Counted from the first letter of the stretch, positions 6,151 to 14,586 are shown. The stretch: 64,000 bases of DNA from UBA7477 sp045602925 (GCA_045602925.1 JAZSCN010000041.1:156463-220462), one strand, 5' to 3'. The notes: a model not told the origin generated them from the sequence alone. Program-made: numbers and translations.

Positions 6151-7260
6151 ATGAACAAGAAGGTAATTATTGCGATTACAACTGCGGTAGTTGTACTTGC
6201 GGCGGCTATTTCACTTATCGTTATCAAACCATGGGCAGATGACAATGCTGACAGCTCTTCTGCTGTTGATTCTTCATCAGTTGCAGATTCCGTTGCTGAT
6301 GAGAGCGAAGCCGACAGCTCCTCAGAGCCTGAAGCTTCAAGCTCCGAGCCTGAAGCTCCTGCAAAGGAAGCTACTCCGGTTGATTACTACGGCGAGATGA
6401 AGGTTGTTGACGGAAAGATAACAGGCAGCAAGACCGGTGAGCCTATGAGAGTAACAGGCATGAGCTTCTTCTGGAGCAACTGGTCACAGAAGTACTACAC
6501 TGCTGACTACGTTGACTATCTGGTTGATGATTTCAACTGTGAGATTGTAAGATGCTCATACGGAATCAATGACGAGGGTGTTCCTCACGACACAAGCTGC
6601 GAGGCTCTTATTGAGGATGTTATTGTAAGAGCCATTGAGAGAGGCGTTTATGTTATCATTGACTGGCACTCACATGGTGCTCACAAGAATCCTGACGAGG
6701 CTATAAGATACTTCGGCGAGCTTGCTAAGAAGTACGGCGAATATGACAACGTTATTTTTGAAGTTTACAACGAGCCTACAAACTACACCTGGAAAGCTGT
6801 AAAGGACTACTCTGAGCTGGTTATTGCTGAGATTAGAAAGTACTCTGACAATCTTGTTATTGTTGGTTCTCCGCAGTGGTCACAGAAGGTTGAGAGTGCT
6901 GCAAACAATCCTATCAATGATGAAAACGTAGCTTACACACTACACTTCTACGCAGGAACTCATCAGCAGTGGCTCCGTGACAGTGCTGACAGAGCTATGG
7001 CGGCAGGAATTGCACTCTTTATCACCGAATGGGGCAGCGTTAACGCTGACGGAAACGGTGCAATTGCAAAGGAATCCACTGAAGAATGGTTCAAGTGGAT
7101 TGACGAAAACGGTCTTTCAAGCTGCAACTGGGCAGTAAATGACAAGGCTGAGGGCTCTAGCATTTTCGTTGAAAAGAGTGATGATGTTCTTACTGAAACA
7201 GGAATATACATTAAGGAGCTTATTTCAGAAAGAACTACTGACGCACCTTGGAGAAAGTAG
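6151..7260 (+). CDS. Membrane-anchored GH5 endoglucanase
   Basis: A 369-residue glycoside hydrolase of family 5, closest in appearance to subfamily 2 (Cel5A-type beta-1,4-endoglucanases). Residues 4-26 form a signal anchor or signal peptide, 27-76 a Ser/Glu/Pro-rich linker, and about 80-365 the (beta/alpha)8 catalytic domain. The acid/base is Glu208 (VYNEPT) and the nucleophile Glu293 (ITEWGS); His173 and His175 lie in DWHSHG. There is no carbohydrate-binding module or dockerin, so it is probably held at the cell surface and acts on soluble or amorphous beta-glucan. The ATG lacks a clear ribosome-binding site; the short leader ORF just upstream may provide coupling. Confidence 0.92.
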   Translation: MNKKVIIAITTAVVVLAAAISLIVIKPWADDNADSSSAVDSSSVADSVADESEADSSSEPEASSSEPEAPAKEATPVDYYGEMKVVDGKITGSKTGEPMRVTGMSFFWSNWSQKYYTADYVDYLVDDFNCEIVRCSYGINDEGVPHDTSCEALIEDVIVRAIERGVYVIIDWHSHGAHKNPDEAIRYFGELAKKYGEYDNVIFEVYNEPTNYTWKAVKDYSELVIAEIRKYSDNLVIVGSPQWSQKVESAANNPINDENVAYTLHFYAGTHQQWLRDSADRAMAAGIALFITEWGSVNADGNGAIAKESTEEWFKWIDENGLSSCNWAVNDKAEGSSIFVEKSDDVLTETGIYIKELISERTTDAPWRK

Positions 7261-7272
7261 TATAATAAATTT

Positions 7273-7304
7273 CAGCCGACCTATATGGTCGGCTGTTTTA
7301 ATTT
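7273..7304 (+). terminator. Rho-independent terminator after GH5
   Basis: A perfect 9-bp stem CAGCCGACC/GGTCGGCTG with loop TATAT, followed by TTTTAATTTT. Confidence 0.9.
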
Positions 7305-7377
7305 TAATCTGTTGTTTTAATTTAGGCAAAACTGCACACATTATATATAATGATTATTTTACGGGGAGATAGTTAAG

Positions 7378-7836
7378 ATGGGGGTATACATTAAAAACAG
7401 CTGGGTGCGTTCGATATTAGAAGGGATATGCGTATTCTTTATAGGAGCTCTCTCCTACGGCTTACTTGAGGTCATAACGAGAGGCTTTACGCATATTTCT
7501 ATGGGGCTACTGGGTGGGCTTTGCTTTATGTTTATGAGTTACACAAGTGGGCTTCGTGAGCAGGGTGACCTTACGCTTTTGCAGCAATTAATTTGCGTAA
7601 CGCTTTTTATAACTGTATCGGAGCTTTTATGCGGACTTATCATAAATCTCAGCTTAGGTTTAGCGGTATGGGATTACTCGGATATGCCACTTAATTTATA
7701 CGGGCAGATATGCTTACCTTTTTCACTTTTATGGCTCTTGATAACCTTTATAGGAATCATTGTGGATGATGTTACAAAGAGGCATTTATTTGCAAGAAAA
7801 AAGGACTCATTCATAATATTGCTAAGGAGAAGGTAG
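7378..7836 (+). CDS. Putative ABC-transporter-type membrane protein (CmpB-like)
   Basis: A 152-residue integral membrane protein with about four hydrophobic segments (roughly 12-30, 40-58, 72-95, 108-130). The order of the segments and the motif VWDYSDMPLNLYGQICLP match the small 'putative ABC transporter permease' family (ABC_trans_CmpB, PF06541), whose role is unknown. It is a single gene with GGGGAGAT a few bases before its ATG. Codon usage shows more A/T-ending codons than GH5. No transporter partner lies next to it. Confidence 0.75.
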   Translation: MGVYIKNSWVRSILEGICVFFIGALSYGLLEVITRGFTHISMGLLGGLCFMFMSYTSGLREQGDLTLLQQLICVTLFITVSELLCGLIINLSLGLAVWDYSDMPLNLYGQICLPFSLLWLLITFIGIIVDDVTKRHLFARKKDSFIILLRRR

Positions 7837-7848
7837 GCGATTTTTACA

Positions 7849-7879
7849 AAAAAAGTGCACCACTTAAAACAAGTGGTGC
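7849..7879 (-). terminator. Rho-independent terminator of the CheX-like gene
   Basis: Stem ACCACTT/AAGTGGT extended by GCG/CAC pairs, loop GTTTT, then TTTTTTT on the minus strand. Confidence 0.85.
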
Positions 7880-7899
7880 GCCTAAAACAACATATATTA

Positions 7900-8787
7900 T
7901 TAGAGGTTTGATATGATGAAGTGCACTGTTCCGAATGAGAACGCAACCGGCACATCAATAGCAACATCGCTAAATGAAACAGCTGTTTTATAAACAAATT
8001 CCTGTGGTTCGAGAGTCATCTCGTCGCCGAGCTCGTTAGACTGGTTAACGATAAACAGACCGTTATGCTGGTTAAGGAACTCGCCTACTGTAGCATCGAC
8101 AAATTCATCGGCTGTTACGAGCTTTTGCTCAGAAAATCTTTCAGCAAACTTAATATAGACATCTGTATCACAGCAGATAGCTGTAAAGGCGTTAATATCC
8201 TCGCTCTTGATATACTGGCTGACTGTATTCTCATACTCTGCGCTTGTTACAACAGAGGCAGTAAGCGGTGTGAAGTCATCGCCTATAAATCTGATAAGAT
8301 TCTTGAAAAGCAAGGTAAGGTATGAGGTATACTTGTTAGGGTCCTTAACGCCGTCTACCTTATAGAAATCAGCGATAATCTTATCGAGCTTATCGGTCTT
8401 ATCGCCGTTTAAATCGTCTTCTGAAAGAGCGTTGCAGTTCTTATAGTCATTGATAGCCTGCTCAAACTGAGCGTTTGTAAGCACGCCGTTATTAACGAGA
8501 GTCTGGCCTAAAACGAGGTAATCCTGAGGCTGCTTTGAGAGAAGCTCCTCGACCTGTTCCTTAGTCATAAAGCCCATTTCTGTAGCGATATCACCGATTC
8601 TCTTATCGACTGTTGCCTGAACCTGGTGGATAAATTCGACCTGTCCTGCATTAAGATAGCCTGCATTGATAGCGAGCACGCCAAGTCTTGTCTTGGTATT
8701 CTTCTTATCGTCGAGTGCCTTAGCGAGCTGCTGGGCAGTAACGATACCCTGATTTAAAAGATAGCTACCGAAAAATTGTGCAAACAT
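7900..8787 (-). CDS. CheX-like phosphatase with N-terminal MshEN-like repeats
   Basis: A 295-residue soluble protein. The first 115 residues hold three related helical repeats (FGSYLLNQGIVTAQQLAKAL at 6-25, LGVLAINAGYLNAGQVEFI at 35-53, LGQTLVNNGVLTNAQFEQAI at 93-112), the pattern of the MshEN/GSPII_E N-terminal domain, which can bind c-di-GMP. Residues about 140-295 resemble CheX/CheC phosphatases, with an ExxN motif at Glu236-Asn239 (GEFLNQHNG). It lies 6 bases downstream of a CheY-like gene, so it probably dephosphorylates that receiver. No flagellar or CheA gene is in the window, and the pair may act outside motility. Confidence 0.7.
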   Translation of the reverse strand: MFAQFFGSYLLNQGIVTAQQLAKALDDKKNTKTRLGVLAINAGYLNAGQVEFIHQVQATVDKRIGDIATEMGFMTKEQVEELLSKQPQDYLVLGQTLVNNGVLTNAQFEQAINDYKNCNALSEDDLNGDKTDKLDKIIADFYKVDGVKDPNKYTSYLTLLFKNLIRFIGDDFTPLTASVVTSAEYENTVSQYIKSEDINAFTAICCDTDVYIKFAERFSEQKLVTADEFVDATVGEFLNQHNGLFIVNQSNELGDEMTLEPQEFVYKTAVSFSDVAIDVPVAFSFGTVHFIISNL

Positions 8788-8793
8788 TACGCC

Positions 8794-9171
8794 TTACACT
8801 CCCTTCGCAACGATTTCTATAAGCTTTAATACCTGGTCATTAGCGATTGGCTTCTGGAGAAACTCAAACGCACCGGCATTGATAGCATCTTTAAGGTGAT
8901 TCTGAGTACCAACAGAAGAAGCCATTACGATTTTAGCGTTAGCATCAAACTCGATAATCTCTTTAACCGCGTCGATACCTGTCTTCTTAGGCATTACGAT
9001 ATCCATAAAAACAATATCCGGCTTATATTCCTTATAATTATCTACTGCCTGCTCGCCGTCGGCTGCTTCATAGCAAGCCTTTACGCCAAGTGAGAGTATA
9101 TAATCCTTAAGCTTTTTTCTTGCAAACATAGAATCGTCGCAAATCATAACGGACATTTCATTTATTGTCAT
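8794..9171 (-). CDS. CheY-like single-domain response regulator
   Basis: A 125-residue stand-alone receiver domain. The acidic pair Asp12-Asp13, the phospho-acceptor Asp57 (VFMDIVMP), Ser85 (VMASSVG) and Lys107 (FLQKPI) are all present. It has no output domain, so it acts through protein contact, as CheY does. The ATG at 9171 follows AGGAGGAATTATT; an upstream extension of 10 codons would begin inside the leader. It is the first gene of a two-gene operon with the CheX-like protein, behind a clear promoter at 9208-9236. Confidence 0.9.
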   Translation of the reverse strand: MTINEMSVMICDDSMFARKKLKDYILSLGVKACYEAADGEQAVDNYKEYKPDIVFMDIVMPKKTGIDAVKEIIEFDANAKIVMASSVGTQNHLKDAINAGAFEFLQKPIANDQVLKLIEIVAKGV

Positions 9172-9207
9172 AATAATTCCTCCTGAAATTATATTTTTCA
9201 TATAATT

Positions 9208-9236
9208 ATAATACCATAAAAATTCACAAATTGCAA
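9208..9236 (-). promoter_or_regulatory. Promoter of the cheY-cheX operon
   Basis: TTGCAA, 17-bp spacer, TATTAT on the minus strand. Confidence 0.6.
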
Positions 9237-9314
9237 GAGCATTTTACATATATTTTTGTTGTAATTATCCACAAAGTTATTGCTCATTTTTTATGGAGAT
9301 TTTTTAGACGGATG

Positions 9315-9343
9315 TTGACAAAATTATCCCATTATGATATAAT
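9315..9343 (+). promoter_or_regulatory. Promoter of tRNA-Leu
   Basis: TTGACA, 17-bp spacer ending TGA, TATAAT: consensus with an extended -10, 27 bases before the tRNA. Confidence 0.85.
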
Positions 9344-9370
9344 TATCAAGATAAATTTCGAATACGCCAT

Positions 9371-9457
9371 GCCGGCGTGGTGGAATTGGCAGACGCGCCG
9401 GACTCAAAATCCGGTGGTAGTGATACCGTGCGGGTTCGACCCCCGCCGCCGGCACCA
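9371..9457 (+). tRNA. tRNA-Leu, anticodon CAA
   Basis: A class II tRNA of 87 nt with encoded CCA. The acceptor stem pairs GCCGGCG with CGCCGGC, the anticodon stem CCGGA/TCCGG encloses loop CTCAAAA (anticodon CAA, reading UUG), there is a long variable arm, and the T arm CGGG-TTCGACC-CCCG is canonical. It has its own promoter and terminator. No integrated element is attached to it here. Confidence 0.97.
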
Positions 9458-9463
9458 GAAAAA

Positions 9464-9490
9464 AGCAGTTCCAAAGAACTGTCTTTTTTT
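9464..9490 (+). terminator. Terminator of tRNA-Leu
   Basis: Stem CAGTTC/GAACTG, loop CAAA, then TCTTTTTTT. Confidence 0.85.
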
Positions 9491-9550
9491 CAATGATATC
9501 TACATTCCTCACTAAACGAGAGATTATTATGACATATTATGGAGGTTATT

Positions 9551-10108
9551 ATGGCAAGCGATATCAAAGTTAAGATTTGTGAAAAATGCGGTGTTTTAAA
9601 CTCCGATGATGACACTGTATGCGAGGCTTGCGACACAAAGCTCGGCGAGGCTGTTTCTAACGATGCCGCTGACAAGATCATTGCCGATATTGCCAAGAAA
9701 AAGGAAGCTATTGAAAGGGCAAAGCGTGCCAGCATTGTAGAAGATTATGAAGCTGACAATATTGAAGAAATCCCTACCACTCCATTTGGAAAGGTTATCG
9801 GTGTACTCTCCTATGCTCTCATTGCAGCATATATTGTACTTTTTATAGTAGGTTTAATTAAAGGTGTTGGAGCTGCCGGTGCATTTTTTATGTGGGATCT
9901 TTTAATGTGTCTATTTTTAGTGTTTAATGCAGTCTCATGCTTTAATCCTACACTTGGATGGAGAATCACTCATTTCGGCTACATAATGCACTACAAAAAG
10001 CTTCCGGAACCGTCGGACATAGGCTTTGTGATGATACAGATAAGCTACATACTCTTCCTTATTGTTGGTATAGCGGGCTTTGGTTTCCAACTTTATTTTG
10101 CTTTTTAG
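9551..10108 (+). CDS. Zinc-ribbon membrane protein
   Basis: A 185-residue protein with an N-terminal zinc ribbon (CEKC at about 9-12 and CEAC at about 23-26), a charged helical linker rich in Lys and Glu (about 40-72), and three hydrophobic segments (about 83-106, 115-132 and 154-184). The cytoplasmic ribbon plus membrane part is a common layout of uncharacterised Firmicute proteins. The ATG at 9551 has GGAGG seven bases upstream; a start 4 codons earlier would overlap that site. It forms a single-gene unit ended by the hairpin at 10134-10165. Function unknown. Confidence 0.8.
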   Translation: MASDIKVKICEKCGVLNSDDDTVCEACDTKLGEAVSNDAADKIIADIAKKKEAIERAKRASIVEDYEADNIEEIPTTPFGKVIGVLSYALIAAYIVLFIVGLIKGVGAAGAFFMWDLLMCLFLVFNAVSCFNPTLGWRITHFGYIMHYKKLPEPSDIGFVMIQISYILFLIVGIAGFGFQLYFAF

Positions 10109-10133
10109 CTAGGCAGATACTTTATGCAAATCG

Positions 10134-10165
10134 CTCTCTTTCGGTATTCCGGAAGAGAGTTTTTA
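10134..10165 (+). terminator. Rho-independent terminator
   Basis: Stem CTCTCTTTCGG against CCGGAAGAGAG (one G-U pair), loop TATT, then TTTTTA. Confidence 0.85.
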
Positions 10166-10192
10166 CGTAAAAATATTTAGGAGATGAATTTT

Positions 10193-11875
10193 TTGAAGAA
10201 AAGTTATCTGAAGCCTAAGCTATTCACGGTTATGAGTAGCTACTCGAGGCAACAGCTTATCAAGGATATTGTTGCCGGAATTATTGTAGCGATAATTGCT
10301 CTGCCGTTATCTATAGCTTTGGCACTTGCGTCGGGGGTTGAGCCGGCTTGTGGTGTTTACACGGCGATTGCGGCGGGATTTGTTGTTTCATTCCTTGGAG
10401 GAAGCAGGATACAGATTGCCGGCCCTACGGCTGCTTTTGCGACCATTGTAGCGGGAATTGTTGCAACTCAGGGAATGAGCGGGCTATTCTTAGCTACTAT
10501 AATTGCGGGTATTATACTTATACTTATGGGCATATTCAAATTTGGCTCGCTTATCAAGTTTATTCCTTACACCATCACGACAGGCTTTACGGCAGGTATT
10601 GCTGTGACTATTCTTGTGGGACAAATCAAGGACTTCCTTGGTCTACAATATGCCGAAGGAGTAAAGCCGATTGAGACAATCGAAAAGCTTGAAGCCAACG
10701 TTGATGCTATGGGCACATTTTCCTGGCAGGCGTTACTTATTGGTGGGATATGCTTACTAATACTTATTATTTATCCAAGGTTTGAAAAGAGGGTTCCACC
10801 TTCACTTATTGCAGTAATTGTCAGTGCGCTACTTGTAGAGCTTATACCGACGCTCCAAGAGGGCGTATTCACGATTGGTGAGCTTTACACTATTCCTTCG
10901 GGATTACCTAAGGTTGACTTTGGAAGCATTGACATTAGTATTTCAAGCATTTCGAAGGTGCTGCCTGACGCATTCACAATCGCAATTCTTGCGGCTATTG
11001 AGTCGCTTTTATCCTGCGTAGTAGCTGACAGCATGGTTAACTCAAAGCACAACTCGAACATGGAGCTTGTTGCGCAGGGCTGTGGAAACATAGCGTCGGT
11101 ACTGTTTGGTGGTATACCTGCTACGGGTGCTATTGCGAGAACGGCTGCTAATGCAAAGAATGGTGGTAGGACACCTATTGCCGGCATGGTACATGCTATT
11201 GTGTTGCTTCTTGTACTTCTTTTCCTTATGCCTTATGCAGGGCTTATTCCTATGCCTGCTATAGCGGCGATACTATTTGTTGTAGCTTACAATATGAGTG
11301 AGTGGAGAAAGTTCGTTCACACTATAAAGTCTGCACCAAGAAGCGACATAGCAGTAATGGTTATCACATTTGTTCTGACGGTAGTATTTGACCTTGTTGT
11401 AGCTATTGAGGTTGGAATGGTGCTTGCTGCTATGCTCTTTATGAAACGTATGAGCGACGAGGCATCTGTTACTGCGTGGAAAAACATTGACAGTGAAAAC
11501 GACAGCGAGAGCATTGACCAGAAGGTTGTACCAAATGGTGTCAGGGTATACGAGATTAGTGGACCTATGTTCTTTGGTGCGGCTGATAAAATTCTCAGCA
11601 TATCCTTTGATGATGATACGCGCTGCTTGATACTCAGAATGAGGGCTGTTCCGGCGATTGACTCTACTGCGATGAACTCGCTTGAGTCCATTCACAAACA
11701 ATGCGCTGAGAGAAACATAGCTCTTATACTTTCGCACGTTAATTCTCAGCCACTTACGGCGATGAAGAAATCCGGCTTCTACAAGACTATTGGAGAAGAA
11801 AACTTCTGCAGTCACATTGACATTGCAATTTCCAGGGCAAAGCAATTATGCAATAATACGGTTGACGTTAATTAA
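10193..11875 (+). CDS. SulP-family anion transporter with STAS domain
   Basis: A membrane transporter of about 560 residues. It has the SulP core of about 11-14 spans (starting near IVAGIIVAIIALPLSIALA), the SulP motif region near GVYTAIAAGFVVSFLGGS, and a C-terminal cytoplasmic STAS domain (about the last 110 residues, with the DSTAMNSL loop). Family members exchange or co-transport sulfate, bicarbonate or other anions; the substrate here is open. The TTG at 10193 is preferred because AGGAG lies nine bases upstream, whereas the ATG at 10184 directly touches AGGAG with no spacing. Single gene. Confidence 0.9.
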   Translation: MKKSYLKPKLFTVMSSYSRQQLIKDIVAGIIVAIIALPLSIALALASGVEPACGVYTAIAAGFVVSFLGGSRIQIAGPTAAFATIVAGIVATQGMSGLFLATIIAGIILILMGIFKFGSLIKFIPYTITTGFTAGIAVTILVGQIKDFLGLQYAEGVKPIETIEKLEANVDAMGTFSWQALLIGGICLLILIIYPRFEKRVPPSLIAVIVSALLVELIPTLQEGVFTIGELYTIPSGLPKVDFGSIDISISSISKVLPDAFTIAILAAIESLLSCVVADSMVNSKHNSNMELVAQGCGNIASVLFGGIPATGAIARTAANAKNGGRTPIAGMVHAIVLLLVLLFLMPYAGLIPMPAIAAILFVVAYNMSEWRKFVHTIKSAPRSDIAVMVITFVLTVVFDLVVAIEVGMVLAAMLFMKRMSDEASVTAWKNIDSENDSESIDQKVVPNGVRVYEISGPMFFGAADKILSISFDDDTRCLILRMRAVPAIDSTAMNSLESIHKQCAERNIALILSHVNSQPLTAMKKSGFYKTIGEENFCSHIDIAISRAKQLCNNTVDVN

Positions 11876-11881
11876 GGGCGC

Positions 11882-11915
11882 AAAAAGGCTCGGTAGGTAT
11901 CCCCTATCGAGCCTT
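11882..11915 (-). terminator. Bidirectional terminator between SulP and YesL genes
   Basis: Stem AAGGCTCGGTAGG against CCTATCGAGCCTT with a G-U pair. The minus strand has TTTTT behind it; the plus-strand tail is weaker. Confidence 0.8.
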
Positions 11916-11931
11916 AAATTATGCTATGAGC

Positions 11932-12819
11932 TTATGAAATTCTCTTTCCGCCACCCTTGGATTTTGGTGCTGAATGCTTTTTCTTTTGTTTTGAAGTACC
12001 CTTAGGGACCTTCACCGGAGCTTCGGAGCCGCCCTTATCCTCGAAGATTGCGTCTTCCTTATCCATAGGACGCAGGTAATCAAACTCAGGATTCTTCTCG
12101 CCTCGCTTATCGTAGTAAGGCTGGATAACATACTTTCTGATAACAGGATAGCAGTTATAGCATATAACGAATGCAAGGAATGAAAACAGCAGGGCTGCGA
12201 TTATTACAAGGTCAATAATGATTGCTGCGTTGGAAGCTGTTCCGACGATAAGCAGTACCATAAATGCGAGAATTCCTATAAGTGTAAAGAATGAGATGAG
12301 AGTTGCTTTAAGACCAACACTCGTAAGCAAAAATGCGTTCTTTAAAATCTGCTTCATTTTAAGGTTAGTTGAAACTATAAGCAGGTAGATATAGAAATGC
12401 ATCAGGAAGATAATAAGCATAAGGCTTATTGCTACGACAAGAAAGACTTTTCCTATATCGTATTCGAGCGAGAAGTTATAATAGAAGTACACCATAACAT
12501 ACGCCCAATAAATCAGTAACATATCGACGATTCCGACTACAAACGACTGCTTGAAATTGCTCTTAAACGCCTTCCAGAAGTCGTGGAACATAAAGCAACT
12601 ACGCTCCTGAGAATAGTTTCTCGCAACCTTTATAAGTCCTGCTGTTGCCGGACCGATTGTTACGATAGGGATACAGAACACTATGTAGAGAAGGTTAAGA
12701 AACACAAGGTCCCAGAAGTGTCTGCCGAAAACCTCCAAAAACTTAAAGAAGCCCTTTTTTTCCTGTGGCATTTTAGGTATGCCAGGCCCTGCATTATCAT
12801 AATTAGAAAACAAGCCCAT
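11932..12819 (-). CDS. YesL/DUF624 family membrane protein
   Basis: A 295-residue integral membrane protein with about five spans. The motif FWDLVFLNLLYIVFCIP followed by IGPATAGLIKVARNYS and FHDFWKAFKSNFKQS is typical of DUF624 (YesL), a family often found near sugar-uptake genes but with no proven role. The last 40 residues are a basic Lys/Ser/Gly tail (KKKHSAPKSKGGGKR) that should lie in the cytoplasm. The gene follows proC by 33 bases and probably shares its promoter. Full length. Confidence 0.85.
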   Translation of the reverse strand: MGLFSNYDNAGPGIPKMPQEKKGFFKFLEVFGRHFWDLVFLNLLYIVFCIPIVTIGPATAGLIKVARNYSQERSCFMFHDFWKAFKSNFKQSFVVGIVDMLLIYWAYVMVYFYYNFSLEYDIGKVFLVVAISLMLIIFLMHFYIYLLIVSTNLKMKQILKNAFLLTSVGLKATLISFFTLIGILAFMVLLIVGTASNAAIIIDLVIIAALLFSFLAFVICYNCYPVIRKYVIQPYYDKRGEKNPEFDYLRPMDKEDAIFEDKGGSEAPVKVPKGTSKQKKKHSAPKSKGGGKRIS

Positions 12820-12852
12820 TTTTAATATCCTTTCAATATTTCTACGATTATA

Positions 12853-13671
12853 TTACTTTGACAGCTCGTAGGCTCTCTTAGTACACGCCTTACAGCAGTC
12901 CTCTATACTTTTCTCAAAGCCACCGTTATAAAGCTCGGTAAGACCGGCGATAGTAGTGCCACCCTTTGACGAAACCATTGTGATAAGCTCGTCGATAGAA
13001 TATCCACTATCGGTAATCATTTTTGCTGAACCGATAAGTGTTTTTGCAAAAAGCTCTTTTGCTGTAGCTTCGTCGATTCCGACTGAGGCAGCATATTCCA
13101 TAAAGCACTTTGCAAAGAGATATGTAAAGGCCGGTGATGAGCCATTTACAGCGATAATCTCTTTCATCTTGTCTTTAGAGATAACCTTTGCAGTTCCGCA
13201 AGCAGAGAAGATACTGCACACTACATCAAACTCCTCGTCTGTAACAGCGTCGTTTCTTGAAAGTGCTGATGCACCTTCACCGAGAAGCAGTGGTGTATTA
13301 GGCATAACGAGTACAACCTTAGCGTTTTCTATAGTCATATCTGCGATATACTTATCCGTGATACCTGCTGCTATTGAAACAAACACTGTATTCTCTGTAG
13401 TATACGGTGAAAGTTCTTTTAATACTTCCTCAAACATTTGAGGCTTAACTGCTAAAAAGACATACTTACACTCTTGCATAACATCCTTAATGCTTTTAAG
13501 GGCTGTTACGCCATAATCCTTAAGTCTTTCAACCTGCTGTGCATTTACGTCAAAGGCTGAGAGCTTAATAGCCTTATTGCCGTTAGAGCTATCGCACAGG
13601 CCGTTTGCTGACACGCCACGCATAATTGCATAGCCCATATTTCCGGCGCCGATAAATCCGACTGTTATCAT
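12853..13671 (-). CDS. proC: Pyrroline-5-carboxylate reductase
   Basis: A 272-residue enzyme that reduces pyrroline-5-carboxylate to proline with NAD(P)H, the last step of proline synthesis. It has the Rossmann motif GFIGAGNMG (5-13), the AVKPQ motif, the SIAAGI segment, VMPNTP (about 123-128) and the C-terminal dimer domain with GSSPAFTYLF and SSKGGTTIAGL. Length is normal. It is preceded by a clear promoter and followed closely by the yesL-like gene. A proline symporter gene (putP) lies 6 kb away. Confidence 0.95.
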   Translation of the reverse strand: MITVGFIGAGNMGYAIMRGVSANGLCDSSNGNKAIKLSAFDVNAQQVERLKDYGVTALKSIKDVMQECKYVFLAVKPQMFEEVLKELSPYTTENTVFVSIAAGITDKYIADMTIENAKVVLVMPNTPLLLGEGASALSRNDAVTDEEFDVVCSIFSACGTAKVISKDKMKEIIAVNGSSPAFTYLFAKCFMEYAASVGIDEATAKELFAKTLIGSAKMITDSGYSIDELITMVSSKGGTTIAGLTELYNGGFEKSIEDCCKACTKRAYELSK

Positions 13672-13708
13672 AACAATAACCTCTTAATCATAAATAATAT
13701 TAAAGAAT

Positions 13709-13737
13709 ATTATACTACATTTAGCACAAAAAATCAA
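13709..13737 (-). promoter_or_regulatory. Promoter of proC
   Basis: TTGATT, 17-bp spacer, TATAAT on the minus strand. Confidence 0.65.
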
Positions 13738-13779
13738 GAGCGATTTTATACATAAGGCTCATTTGACACACACGATATC

Positions 13780-13808
13780 TTTACTTTATGAAAGATAAAT
13801 GATATAAT
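13780..13808 (+). promoter_or_regulatory. Promoter of the GNAT gene
   Basis: TTTACT, 17-bp spacer ending TGA, TATAAT. The -35 is weak but the extended -10 is good. Confidence 0.5.
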
Positions 13809-13847
13809 TACTTCATACTATATTTTTACAAGCTGAGGTGAAACATC

Positions 13848-14387
13848 TTGGAACTTTCAATTATAAAAGTTGAAAAGGACACTCCCTGCTACAAAGCTGT
13901 AAACAGACTCAACATAGAGGCTTTTCCAAAATGCGAGAGGGTACCGACGGGCAAGCTTTTATCATTCACAAAATCTGGTGGCGAGTTTATTGCCTTTTAT
14001 GACAAAAACGAGTTTATTGGGTTCTCATACTTCAGGTCGGCAATGGGGCTGACGTATATTTGCTTTCTGGCTATTCAAAAGGAAAAGCGTTCGATGGGTT
14101 ACGGCAGGGCTATACTTGAAAAAATGGCTATGCTCTACCCTAACAATCAGCTTGTACTTGAGATTGAGCCACTTGACAAGTCGGCAGAAAACTACGAGCA
14201 GAGGCTAAGGCGTGCGTCATTTTACTTAAGCTGTGGATTTAAGGATTCCGGCTATACTTCGGCGTATATGGGGAATGTTTTTGATATCTATTACAAGGGT
14301 ACGGGCTTTGAGATAAAGCGTTTTTATGACCTTTTAGATTCAATGAGGGGTGGAAAATTCCAGCCTGTTGTCACAAAAAAAGAATGA
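13848..14387 (+). CDS. GNAT family N-acetyltransferase
   Basis: A 179-residue protein of the GNAT fold. The acetyl-CoA loop is visible as the segment LAIQKEKRSMGYGRAILEK (about 74-92), preceded by strand FIGFSYF and followed by QLVLEIEPLD and a C-terminal half with the pair RASFYLSCGFKDSG. The substrate cannot be read from the sequence. The start codon is TTG with GAGGTG seven bases upstream. Single gene between a promoter and a terminator. Confidence 0.85.
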   Translation: MELSIIKVEKDTPCYKAVNRLNIEAFPKCERVPTGKLLSFTKSGGEFIAFYDKNEFIGFSYFRSAMGLTYICFLAIQKEKRSMGYGRAILEKMAMLYPNNQLVLEIEPLDKSAENYEQRLRRASFYLSCGFKDSGYTSAYMGNVFDIYYKGTGFEIKRFYDLLDSMRGGKFQPVVTKKE

Positions 14388-14398
14388 TTTTTTACAAG

Positions 14399-14431
14399 AC
14401 AGAGTCATAACAAAAATGGCTCTGTTTTTTT
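14399..14431 (+). terminator. Rho-independent terminator
   Basis: Stem ACAGAGTCAT against ATGGCTCTGT with one mismatch, followed by TTTTTTT. Confidence 0.85.
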
Positions 14432-14477
14432 GTCTTATTTTAAACTCCACCACGCAAACGCCCTAAAATCAGCTATC

Positions 14478-14555
14478 TCTACCAGTGGTAGACGGACTCT
14501 CTACCCTGTAATAGAGTCCTATTCCCTCTCTTTCTACCACAAAATCGCATGGTAG
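14478..14555. other. Cluster of three small hairpins with CTACC repeats
   Basis: TCTACCAGTGGTAGA (14478-14492) is nearly palindromic; GGACTCT pairs with AGAGTCC (14494-14519); CTACCA pairs with TGGTAG (14534-14555). All lie just upstream of the degV promoter, so on the plus strand they would not be in its leader. They may be operators or a relic of a structured RNA. Confidence 0.35.
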
Positions 14556-14556
14556 G

Positions 14557-14586
14557 TTGATAAGGTGCTAAGATTATGCCTATAAT
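14557..14586 (+). promoter_or_regulatory. Promoter of degV
   Basis: TTGATA, 18-bp spacer, TATAAT. Confidence 0.55.

Noticed and set aside
9371..9457. tRNA-Leu as attachment site of the integrated element
   Set aside because: The integrase lies 4.5 kb away with other genes between, and no duplicate of the tRNA 3' end is seen near it.
11273..11845. 190-codon minus-strand ORF opposite the SulP gene
   Set aside because: Shadow of the STAS and membrane part of the transporter; no start signals.
12956..13441. 161-codon plus-strand ORF opposite proC
   Set aside because: proC is certain in the other strand; this frame is a codon-bias shadow.
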